From contig CAYPEL010000081.1 in NCBI GenBank assembly GCA_964409635.1, positions 1 to 12,343 on the forward strand: a DNA stretch of 12,343 nucleotides. Reading direction: 5' to 3'. Numbering within the stretch: the first letter of the stretch is position 1; every line of letters starts with the position of its first letter. This DNA is from CAYPEL01 sp964409635 (lineage in GTDB: Bacteria > Pseudomonadota > Gammaproteobacteria > DSM-19610). A model generated the notes under the pieces. It did not search any database, was not told the DNA's origin, and saw only the letters and a list, made by a program, of their open reading frames with translations. Below are positions 1 through 6,202 of this stretch, one piece after another. The position numbers and the translations under genes were made by a program.

Positions 1-1146
1 GGAATCGGTGTGGATATTACACCGGTTATGCAGCAGGTAATTGATACGGCCGTTAATAAAGCATTTGGGGGTAAGCGTAAAATTGCCTGGATGGAAATAT
101 TTGCCGGTGAAAAAGCAAATTCAATTTATGGTGAAAATACCTGGTTACCGGATGAAACCATGCAGGCTGTCAAAGAATTTGCAGTAGCTATTAAAGGACC
201 GCTGACGACGCCGGTCGGTGGTGGCATCCGCTCTCTGAATGTTGCCCTGCGCCAGGATCTAGATCTCTACGTCTGTCAGCGCCCGGTACGGTATTACACG
301 GGAACCCCCAGTCCTGTAAAACATCCTGAACGCGTTGATATGGTGATTTTCCGGGAAAATTCCGAGGATATTTACGCCGGAATAGAATGGGCGTCCGGCA
401 CGCCCGAAGTTAAAAAAGTGATCGATTTTTTACAAAATGAAATGGGCGCCACGAAAATCCGATTCCCCGATAGCTCTGGGATTGGGATTAAACCCGTGTC
501 AGAGGAGGGCACTAAACGTCTGATAAGGCGAGCCCTGCAATATACAGTGGATCAGGATCGAGACTCTCTGACGCTGGTACACAAAGGGAATATTATGAAA
601 TTCACGGAAGGAGCGTTTAAAAACTGGGGTTTCGAGCTGGCGAGGGAAGAATTTGATGCAAAGGAACTTGATGGTGGTCCTTGGTATAGCTTTAAGAATC
701 CGCAAACCGGGCGTGAAATTATTATAAAGGATGTTATTGCAGATGCCTTTCTTCAGGAAATATTACTCAGGCCCGCTGAGTATAGTGTGGTAGCGACCTT
801 AAATCTGAACGGCGATTATATTTCAGACGCGCTGGCAGCACAGGTTGGTGGTATTGGCATATCGCCGGGCGCAAATTTGTCAGACCGCGTTGGTTTGTTT
901 GAAGCAACCCACGGTACCGCACCAAAATTTGCAGGCAAAGATAAGGTCAATCCGAGTTCATTGATTCTTTCCGCCGAGATGATGCTGCGCCATATTGGCT
1001 GGAATGAAGCGGCTGAACTGGTGGTAAAGGGCGTGTCAGGCGCCATCGCTGCTAAAACAGTGACATTTGATCTGGCTGAATTGGTCGATGGTGCAACTCA
1101 GCTGAGCTGCTCAGAATTCGGCCGTGCAATCGTCAAGCATATGTAG
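1..1146 (+). CDS. icd: Isocitrate dehydrogenase (Icd), 5'-truncated by window edge
   Basis: This is a homodimeric TCA-cycle enzyme that decarboxylates isocitrate to 2-oxoglutarate in the cytoplasm. The frame is open from base 1 and aligns without gaps to E. coli Icd (416 aa) as I recall it; only about 35 N-terminal residues are missing. The GTG at 10 is an internal Val (E. coli position 39), not a start. Substrate and metal residues are present: the GGIRSLNVALR loop with Ser113 at 232-234 (the AceK phosphorylation site in E. coli), RPVRYY, FRENSEDIYAG (Arg153/Tyr160), VHKGNIMKFTEG (Lys230), and NGDYISDALAAQ (Asp307/Asp311). Oddities lie in the cofactor pocket. Lys344 and Val351 are kept, but Tyr345 and Tyr391 are Phe (928-930, 1066-1068) and Arg395 is Glu (1078-1080). 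Family assignment is firm; NADP versus NAD preference is left open by these changes. Confidence 0.97.
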   Translation, partial: GIGVDITPVMQQVIDTAVNKAFGGKRKIAWMEIFAGEKANSIYGENTWLPDETMQAVKEFAVAIKGPLTTPVGGGIRSLNVALRQDLDLYVCQRPVRYYTGTPSPVKHPERVDMVIFRENSEDIYAGIEWASGTPEVKKVIDFLQNEMGATKIRFPDSSGIGIKPVSEEGTKRLIRRALQYTVDQDRDSLTLVHKGNIMKFTEGAFKNWGFELAREEFDAKELDGGPWYSFKNPQTGREIIIKDVIADAFLQEILLRPAEYSVVATLNLNGDYISDALAAQVGGIGISPGANLSDRVGLFEATHGTAPKFAGKDKVNPSSLILSAEMMLRHIGWNEAAELVVKGVSGAIAAKTVTFDLAELVDGATQLSCSEFGRAIVKHM

Positions 1147-1156
1147 CAAACAGCAC

Positions 1157-1191
1157 AGGCCTGCACCCTACAACGTGTACAGTGCAGGCCT
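1157..1191. terminator. Stem-loop between convergent icd and cspD, probable bidirectional terminator
   Basis: There is a perfect 10-bp inverted repeat (AGGCCTGCAC at 1157-1166, GTGCAGGCCT at 1182-1191) with a 15-nt loop, starting 10 bases after the icd stop and ending 13 bases before the cspD stop. Outer bases ACAGC (1150-1154) and GCTGT (1196-1200) can extend the stem across an internal loop. The T-rich tail is short on both strands, so efficiency is uncertain, but the position between two gene ends fits a shared terminator. Confidence 0.65.
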
Positions 1192-1204
1192 TTAAGCTGT
1201 CCTG

Positions 1205-1420
1205 TTAGTGTTGTGATTCGCCGGGTGTTATTTTCGCAGCCTGAAGACCCTTTGGCCCTTCGGCGACATCAAACATCACCTTTTGACCTTCCCGCAGGCA
1301 TTTGTAACCTTCCATTTCAATGACGGAAAAGTGGGCGAACACATCTTCGCCACCCTCTTCCGGAGAGATAAAACCGTAACCCTTGGAGTTACTAAACCAT
1401 TTAACGGTTCCAGTAGGCAT
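1205..1420 (-). CDS. cspD: Cold-shock-domain protein, CspD-like
   Basis: A 71-aa single cold-shock domain (OB fold) that binds single-stranded nucleic acid. GTVKWF opens the domain, RNP1 is KGYGFI (residues 13-18) and RNP2 is VFAHF (27-31). The CspD assignment rests on the place beside clpS-clpA, shared with E. coli and Pseudomonas, and on GGEDVFAHFSVIEMEGYK, which resembles E. coli CspD more than CspA. In E. coli CspD is a stationary-phase protein that inhibits replication; that role is inferred here. I chose the ATG at 1418-1420 because a GAGGG Shine-Dalgarno (1428-1432) lies about 8 nt upstream. A TTG two codons earlier (1426) would be only 1-2 nt from that site. The gene is transcribed away from clpS and converges on icd. 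Confidence 0.93.
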   Translation of the reverse strand: MPTGTVKWFSNSKGYGFISPEEGGEDVFAHFSVIEMEGYKCLREGQKVMFDVAEGPKGLQAAKITPGESQH

Positions 1421-1501
1421 CTGCAAACCCTCGCTTCTTTTTAGGCCAAAAGTACAGCCTGCTCTATTTTGACGTGCTGCGTATACACTAGCGCAGCCTC
1501 C

Positions 1502-1517
1502 TCTGCCATGTGGCAGA
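1502..1517. promoter_or_regulatory. Short perfect palindrome at the predicted cspD transcription start
   Basis: TCTGCCA-TG-TGGCAGA has 7-bp arms and a 2-nt centre. It sits 5 bases past the inferred cspD -10 box, about where transcription should begin. It could be a repressor operator or a hairpin at the 5' end of the roughly 95-nt leader. No known consensus was recognised. Confidence 0.35.
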
Positions 1518-1521
1518 CCGT

Positions 1522-1550
1522 ATTGTCTGCAGGCAAAATACCGCTGTCAA
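1522..1550 (-). promoter_or_regulatory. Predicted sigma70 promoter of cspD
   Basis: Read on the minus strand, there is a perfect TTGACA -35 (1545-1550), a 17-bp spacer, and GACAAT as -10 (1522-1527, 4 of 6 matches to consensus). Initiation would be near 1515, giving a leader of about 95 nt before the cspD ATG. Found by inspection only. Confidence 0.55.
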
Positions 1551-1615
1551 GGGGTCTTTGTGATAAAATTGCTTGCAAACCCGTGACTTAGGCATATTGT
1601 TTGCTTGGTTTTAGG

Positions 1616-1644
1616 GTTACAGTAGTAGTACCAGTCGTTATAAT
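1616..1644 (+). promoter_or_regulatory. Predicted sigma70 promoter of clpS-clpA
   Basis: GTTACA (1616-1621, 4 of 6 matches to TTGACA), a 17-bp spacer, and a perfect TATAAT (1639-1644). Initiation would fall near 1651, leaving a leader of about 30 nt that contains GAGG at 1667-1670. It is back to back with the cspD promoter in the same intergenic region. Confidence 0.55.
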
Positions 1645-1682
1645 CAGGATCGAAACAGAGTTTTTTGAGGTATAATCCGAAC

Positions 1683-2003
1683 ATGACCAAGGGAACCGAG
1701 CCGGGGGACGACCATGGGTTATCCGTGCTTGAGGCCAAGCCTAAGCTTAAGCGCCCGGCGATGTATAAAGTGGTGTTGTTGAATGATGATTACACACCCA
1801 TGGAGTTTGTTGTTATCCTGCTGGAAAAGTTTTTTTCCATGAACCGGGAAAAGGCAACGCAGGTTATGTTACATGTACACGCCGAAGGTAAAGGTGTGTG
1901 TGGGGTGTTTACAAGGGAAATTGCGGAAACCAAGGTAGTCCAGGTAAATGACTACTCTCGACAGAACAAGCACCCGTTATTATGCGCCATGGAGGAAGCT
2001 TAA
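1683..2003 (+). CDS. clpS: ClpS, adaptor of the ClpAP protease
   Basis: ClpS binds proteins with N-terminal Leu, Phe, Tyr or Trp and delivers them to ClpA for degradation by ClpAP. The 106-aa product has the length of E. coli ClpS. The N-degron pocket is intact at the same numbering: Asn34-Asp35 in NDDYTPM (34-40), Met40, and His66 in LHVHAEGK. The core MYKVVLLNDDYTPMEFVV and the end ETKVVQVNDYSRQNKHPLLC are typical. The first 25 or so residues form the variable, flexible N-terminal extension that engages ClpA. The ATG at 1683 is preferred over an in-frame TTG at 1665 because it gives the family length. Its GAGG (1667-1670) is 12 nt upstream, rather far. clpA follows after 30 nt, so the two genes probably form an operon. 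Confidence 0.96.
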   Translation: MTKGTEPGDDHGLSVLEAKPKLKRPAMYKVVLLNDDYTPMEFVVILLEKFFSMNREKATQVMLHVHAEGKGVCGVFTREIAETKVVQVNDYSRQNKHPLLCAMEEA

Positions 2004-2007
2004 AACT

Positions 2008-2021
2008 ATAATAATTATTAT
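2008..2021. repeat. 14-bp A/T palindrome between clpS and clpA
   Basis: ATAATAATTATTAT is a perfect palindrome in the 30-nt clpS-clpA gap, directly before the clpA Shine-Dalgarno. It overlaps a TATAAT (2007-2012) with no recognisable -35 at the right distance. It may keep the ribosome site unstructured or be chance in an A/T-rich spacer. Confidence 0.4.
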
Positions 2022-2030
2022 GAGGTGATC
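2022..2030 (+). promoter_or_regulatory. Strong Shine-Dalgarno that sets the clpA start
   Basis: GAGGTGATC is a nine-base match to the complement of the conserved 16S rRNA 3' end. The GAGG core is 8 nt from the ATG at 2034. This supports that ATG over an in-frame GTG at 2025, which lies inside the site. Confidence 0.75.
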
Positions 2031-2033
2031 AGC

Positions 2034-4307
2034 ATGTTAAGCAAAGAACTTGAATTTACCCTGAACCTGGCTTTCAAGGAAGCGCGGGAGAAGCGGCACG
2101 AGTTCATGACCGTCGAGCACCTGCTGTTGGCGTTGCTAGATAATCCAACAGCGGCAGAAGTACTTAGATCCTGTGGTGCCGACATGGAGCACCTCAAAAA
2201 AGAGTTGGCCAGTTTTCTTGAAGATACCACGCCACTCCTGTCTCCCAATGATACCCGCGAGACTCAACCCACCCTTGGTTTTCAGCGGGTACTGCAGCGT
2301 GCGGTTTTCCACGTTCAATCATCCGGTAAAAAAGAAGTCACCGGCGCCAATGTGCTGGTCGCTATTTTCAGTGAACAGGAATCCCAGGCGACCTATTTTC
2401 TAAATAAACAGGATGTCACCCGGCTCGATGTTGTCAATTACATTTCCCACGGCGTTTCCAAAGTATCGGGAGATCAGAACGAAACCAGTGACCCGGTAAC
2501 CGGGGATGGCAATGAAGAGGCCGCTGAAGGAAATGGGCAGGCGAATAGTAAACCACTGGAAAATTTTGCCAGCAATCTGAATGAAGAAGCCATGAAGGGT
2601 AAGATTGACCCTTTGATCGGGCGGCGTGACGAAGTCGATCGCACCATCCAGATTCTTTGCCGCCGGCGTAAAAACAATCCCCTCTATGTCGGTGAAGCCG
2701 GGGTGGGGAAAACCGCTATTGCAGAGGGGCTCGCCAAGCTGATCGTTGACGGTGATGTCCCAGAAGTACTACTCAGCAGCACAATATATTCCCTTGACTT
2801 GGGCGCGCTAGTTGCGGGCACAAAGTATAGAGGCGATTTTGAAAAACGCCTGAAAAGCGTGCTGAATGATTTGCGTAATGAGCCTGGCGCGATATTGTTC
2901 ATTGACGAAATACATACCATCATCGGTGCAGGCGCGGCGTCTGGTGGTGTTATGGACGCATCAAATTTGATCAAGCCCATGCTGGCCTCTGGTGAATTAA
3001 AGTGTGTCGGCTCGACTACCTATCAGGAATACCGTGGCATCTTTGAAAAAGACCGTGCCTTAGCGCGCCGTTTCCAGAAAATAGATGTGGTCGAACCCAC
3101 CGTCGATGAAACCTTTAATATCCTTAAAGGCCTGAAATCACGTTTTGAAGAGCACCATGAGGTCAAATATTCCAACAAGGCGTTACGCGCTGCCGTTGAA
3201 CTATCATCCCGTTACATAAACGACCGCTTCCTGCCTGATAAGGCAATCGATGTGATTGACGAGGCGGGGGCAAATCAACGTATTCAGCCGCCTTCCAAGC
3301 GGAAGAAAACCATTGCGGTTAGTGATATCGAGTCGATTGTTTCGCAGATGGCGCGCATACCACCGAAGACAGTGTCTGCGTCAGATGTTGATTCGCTGCG
3401 CACGCTTGAGCGTGATCTTAAAATGGTTGTCTACGGTCAGGATGAAGCGATTGAAACGCTCGCAAGTGCAATCAAAATGTCACGCTCTGGTTTGGGCAGC
3501 GAGCAAAAACCAATCGGCAGTTTTCTGTTTTCTGGCCCAACCGGCGTGGGTAAGACCGAAGTTACCCGGCAGTTGGCGATGATCATGGGCATAGAGTTGA
3601 TTCGTTTTGATATGTCTGAATATATGGAACGCCACACGGTGTCGCGCTTGATCGGTGCGCCGCCGGGCTATGTTGGTTTTGATCAGGGTGGACTCATGAC
3701 GGAAGCTGTGACCAAAAATCCGCATTCTGTCTTGCTGCTCGATGAAATCGAGAAAGCACACCCGGATGTTTTCAACCTGTTATTACAGGTAATGGATCAC
3801 GGTACATTGACGGACAATAACGGTCGCAAAGCCGATTTCCGCAATGTGGTTATCGTGATGACGACGAATGCCGGTGCAGAACAAATGAGCCGGGCATCCA
3901 TCGGTTTCACACCGCAGGATCACAGCAGTGACGGTATGGAAGCGATTAAAAAGCTATTTAGCCCGGAGTTCCGTAATCGGCTGGATGGCATTATCCCGTT
4001 CAAGTCACTGGATCCAGCGGTCATGACCCAGGTTGTCGACAAATTTATTTATGAGCTTGAAGCTCAGCTGCAGGAAAAACAGGTTACTGTTGAGGTCGAG
4101 GACTCGGCCAAAGAATGGCTTGCAGAACATGGTTTCGATCCCAAAATGGGCGCACGGCCCATGGCGCGGGTTATTCAAAACCACATCAAGAAACCACTCG
4201 CGGAAGAATTACTGTTCGGCCGGCTTTCTGATGGCGGCCACATCGTTATACGCGCCGAAAATGGTGAGCTGGTTCACGAAATCAAGGAAGAAGAGGAAAT
4301 TCTCTAG
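2034..4307 (+). CDS. clpA: ClpA, AAA+ unfoldase subunit of the ClpAP protease
   Basis: ClpA is a hexameric ATPase that unfolds substrates and threads them into ClpP. The 757-aa product matches the E. coli length (758) and is collinear with it. Order of domains: Clp N-domain repeats (about 1-145), an acidic Gly/Asn/Glu-rich linker (about 145-175), AAA+ D1 with Walker A GEAGVGKT (220-227) and Walker B ILFIDE (Asp291-Glu292), and AAA+ D2 with Walker A GPTGVGKT (501-508) and Walker B LLLDE (Asp570-Glu571). Pore loops GTKYRGDFEKR and GAPPGYVGFDQGG are present. The IGF motif at 623-625 is the ClpP-docking loop (IGL in E. coli), which separates ClpA from ClpB-type disaggregases. ClpP is not encoded in the window. 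The start is the ATG at 2034, chosen for its Shine-Dalgarno and the family N-terminus MLSKELE. Confidence 0.98.
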   Translation: MLSKELEFTLNLAFKEAREKRHEFMTVEHLLLALLDNPTAAEVLRSCGADMEHLKKELASFLEDTTPLLSPNDTRETQPTLGFQRVLQRAVFHVQSSGKKEVTGANVLVAIFSEQESQATYFLNKQDVTRLDVVNYISHGVSKVSGDQNETSDPVTGDGNEEAAEGNGQANSKPLENFASNLNEEAMKGKIDPLIGRRDEVDRTIQILCRRRKNNPLYVGEAGVGKTAIAEGLAKLIVDGDVPEVLLSSTIYSLDLGALVAGTKYRGDFEKRLKSVLNDLRNEPGAILFIDEIHTIIGAGAASGGVMDASNLIKPMLASGELKCVGSTTYQEYRGIFEKDRALARRFQKIDVVEPTVDETFNILKGLKSRFEEHHEVKYSNKALRAAVELSSRYINDRFLPDKAIDVIDEAGANQRIQPPSKRKKTIAVSDIESIVSQMARIPPKTVSASDVDSLRTLERDLKMVVYGQDEAIETLASAIKMSRSGLGSEQKPIGSFLFSGPTGVGKTEVTRQLAMIMGIELIRFDMSEYMERHTVSRLIGAPPGYVGFDQGGLMTEAVTKNPHSVLLLDEIEKAHPDVFNLLLQVMDHGTLTDNNGRKADFRNVVIVMTTNAGAEQMSRASIGFTPQDHSSDGMEAIKKLFSPEFRNRLDGIIPFKSLDPAVMTQVVDKFIYELEAQLQEKQVTVEVEDSAKEWLAEHGFDPKMGARPMARVIQNHIKKPLAEELLFGRLSDGGHIVIRAENGELVHEIKEEEEIL

Positions 4308-4337
4308 GCGGGCCGGGCCAGTATTGCCGGCCATAAC

Positions 4338-4556
4338 CTAGCGGGCACGGTAGGTAATACGTCCCTTGCTCAGGTCGTAAGGTGTGAGCTGAACGGTGAC
4401 TTTGTCACCTGTCAGTATACGGATATAGTGTTTACGCATTTTGCCGGAAATGTGGGCGGTCACGACATGACCGTTTTCCAGTTCAACGCGAAACATTGTG
4501 TTAGGCAGGGTATCAACCACCGTGCCCTCCATTTCAATATGTTCTTCTTTAGCCAT
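4338..4556 (-). CDS. infA: Translation initiation factor IF-1
   Basis: IF-1 binds the A site of the 30S subunit and works with IF-2 and IF-3 in initiation. The 72-aa product has exactly the E. coli length and is nearly identical through the S1-type OB fold, including LPNTMFRVELENGHVVTAHISGK and MRKHYIRILTGDKVTVQLTPYDLSKGRI. The ATG is preceded by GGAG at a 4-nt spacing (4561-4564 on the plus strand). The gene converges on clpA across 30 bp and lies 124 bp downstream of the bpt stop. A TATAAT box in that gap suggests transcription independent of aat-bpt. Confidence 0.98.
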   Translation of the reverse strand: MAKEEHIEMEGTVVDTLPNTMFRVELENGHVVTAHISGKMRKHYIRILTGDKVTVQLTPYDLSKGRITYRAR

Positions 4557-4594
4557 ACTTCTCCAAAATGTATTAGCAATTAATCAAGCCGGAC

Positions 4595-4600
4595 ATTATA
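4595..4600 (-). promoter_or_regulatory. infA: Predicted -10 element of the infA promoter
   Basis: There is a perfect TATAAT on the minus strand, with initiation expected near 4588 and a leader of about 30 nt. The -35 at 17 bp is weak (AGGCCA, 3 of 6 matches) and no extended -10 TG is present, so only the -10 is clear. Confidence 0.45.
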
Positions 4601-4680
4601 ACCTATCCTTGGCAAAATGGCCTAATTACCCCATTGTAGGTAGAAGCACGGTAGAGAATCAGGTGCGCCTGGAGCTGTGA

Positions 4681-5412
4681 CTAACCCGGGTTCAGAGGCT
4701 GCCAGTGGCCGTCCTTGAACATTTCACAAGGGCGATAGTCAGCTTTATAGTTCATGCTTTGGCAGGTTTTTATCCAGTAACCCAGATACAGCCAACGTAG
4801 ACCCAGCCGTTTGGCCAAGTCTATCTGATAAAGAATGGCATAGGTGCCAAGGCTGCGCTGGCGTTCGTCAGGGTCAAAAAAAGTATACACAGCCGACAGT
4901 GCCGTATCCAGATAATCTGTTACCGCGACCGCAAGCAGCTTGCCGTTATCCCGGAATTCGATAAAGCGTGTTTTACACCAATAACTGCAAAGAAATTTCA
5001 CATATTGGCTTTCGTCTGATTCGGCCATGCCGCCATCGGGGTGGCGGGATTGCAGGTAATCCTTGTAGAGTGCGAAGTGATCTGCTTTGAATTCTGCCGG
5101 TAGAATTTTACTGTCAAGATTCTGATTACGTTTCCAGGTACGCTGCTGGCTGCGGCCAGGTGAAAAATGACTAACTGGAACCCGTAACGGTATGCAGGCT
5201 GAACAATCCGTGCAGCCAGGCAGGTAAAGGTCATTTCCGCTGCGGCGGAAACCGGCAACTGCAAGTTGGTTATAAATTGACTGGTTCAACATTGCGAAAG
5301 GGTCAGCAAAAATGGAAACAGCTTGTTCAGATTCTAAATACGAACAACTACGTGGCGAAGTAACATAGAAGCGTAACTTATTTGAAGAGCCAAGGGATTC
5401 CCGCCTGCTCAT
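4681..5412 (-). CDS. bpt: Aspartate/glutamate leucyltransferase (Bpt; arginyltransferase family)
   Basis: Bpt transfers leucine from Leu-tRNA to proteins with N-terminal Asp or Glu, making a primary N-degron for ClpS. The gene is often annotated ate. The 243-aa length is usual for bacterial members. Visible family marks are the N-terminal Cys in RSCSYL (Cys23), the cysteine cluster GCTDCSACIPLRVPV (Cys67, Cys70, Cys73), the RHPDGGMAES segment, and the C-terminal GNAT-like part with YTFFDPDERQRSLGTYAILYQI and LYLGYWIKTCQSMNYKADYRP. Bacterial members of this form transfer Leu, unlike the Arg-specific eukaryotic ATE1; that specificity is inferred from family. The ATG overlaps the aat stop as ATGA, so the two are probably translationally coupled. 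Confidence 0.93.
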   Translation of the reverse strand: MSRRESLGSSNKLRFYVTSPRSCSYLESEQAVSIFADPFAMLNQSIYNQLAVAGFRRSGNDLYLPGCTDCSACIPLRVPVSHFSPGRSQQRTWKRNQNLDSKILPAEFKADHFALYKDYLQSRHPDGGMAESDESQYVKFLCSYWCKTRFIEFRDNGKLLAVAVTDYLDTALSAVYTFFDPDERQRSLGTYAILYQIDLAKRLGLRWLYLGYWIKTCQSMNYKADYRPCEMFKDGHWQPLNPG

Positions 5413-6140
5413 GCCGGATCCCGCCAGGAAGGTAGTTGAGGAATATGCAGCACATCGGGTTGCCCGGCAACGCCTGCCTCACAGTAGTTATCGAGTATGC
5501 CGATGAATTGCTGACGGGAGATATTACGCGCGCCCAGGCTACCCAAGTGAGCTGTTTCCACCTGGCAGTCAACTAGTTGGAATGATTTTTCTATTAATAC
5601 TTTAACCAGGTGGACGAAAGCAACTTTGGAAGCATTGCTGACATGGCTGAACATGGATTCACCAAAAAACACTTTACCTAACGCGACACCGTAAAGCCCG
5701 CCAACCAGCTGATCATCTTGCCAGGCTTCTACTGAATGAGCATAGCCAAGTTGATTCAGCTGATTGTAGGCTGAAATCATGTCGCCTGTAATCCAGGTAC
5801 CCTTTGCATCCCGTCTCGGTGCTGCGCACTGCCTGATTACCGCGTCCAGGTTTGTATCCAGAGTGATTTTAAAGCGCTGTTGGCGCAGGATTTTAGCCAG
5901 GCTGCGGGAAACCTTGAGTTCTTCAGGAAAAAGCACCATGCGTGGATCTGGACTCCACCAGAGTATCGGTTGACCATCACTGAACCAGGGGAAAATACCC
6001 ATCCGGTAGGCTCTCAGTAAACGCGCAGGACTTAGATCACCGCCTGCGGCCAATAAACCATCCGGCTCCTGCAGGGCGTGGTTTACGTCGGGGAAGCTGT
6101 AATCAGGATCGAGAGGATCGATCCAGTGTAGTTCGCGCAT
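5409..6140 (-). CDS. aat: Leucyl/phenylalanyl-tRNA--protein transferase
   Basis: Aat transfers Leu or Phe from charged tRNA to the N-terminus of proteins starting with Lys or Arg, marking them for ClpS/ClpAP. Family blocks are clear: PDGLLAAGGDLSPARLLRAYRMGIFPWF, ILWWSPDPRMV, GTWIT, LVGGLYGVALGKVFFGESMFS, and LVDCQV with the Asp/Gln pair (Asp191, Gln193) matching E. coli Asp186/Gln188. The ATG at 6138-6140 gives 243 aa beginning MRELHWIDP, in line with the family. An in-frame TTG at 6185 would add 15 residues (PTRHPQQEGSKQYI) without family resemblance. The Shine-Dalgarno for this ATG is poor; an AGGAAGG lies 16 nt away, so the start is less certain than the product. Its stop overlaps the bpt start. 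Confidence 0.95.
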   Translation of the reverse strand: MRELHWIDPLDPDYSFPDVNHALQEPDGLLAAGGDLSPARLLRAYRMGIFPWFSDGQPILWWSPDPRMVLFPEELKVSRSLAKILRQQRFKITLDTNLDAVIRQCAAPRRDAKGTWITGDMISAYNQLNQLGYAHSVEAWQDDQLVGGLYGVALGKVFFGESMFSHVSNASKVAFVHLVKVLIEKSFQLVDCQVETAHLGSLGARNISRQQFIGILDNYCEAGVAGQPDVLHIPQLPSWRDPA

Positions 6141-6202
6141 AATATACTGCTTGCTGCCTTCCTGTTGAGGGTGTCGGGTGGGCAACCACCCACCGTAGTA
6201 AT

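Noticed and set aside
3256..3582. 108-codon open frame within clpA in another frame
   Set aside because: It is rich in Arg, Ser and Leu as expected of an out-of-frame reading, and is wholly inside the ClpA D1/D2 coding sequence.
4311..4332. Terminator between convergent clpA and infA
   Set aside because: GGCCGG and CCGGCC can pair around a 10-nt loop, but there is no T-run on either strand and the stem is only 6 bp.
4557..4680. A tRNA gene near infA, as with serW in E. coli
   Set aside because: No cloverleaf, T-loop or acceptor pairing could be found on either strand of this gap; it holds only the infA -10 box.
6141..6185. N-terminal extension of Aat from the TTG at 6185
   Set aside because: The 15 added residues do not resemble Aat N-termini and the TTG has no Shine-Dalgarno. 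The ATG at 6140 gives the expected length.
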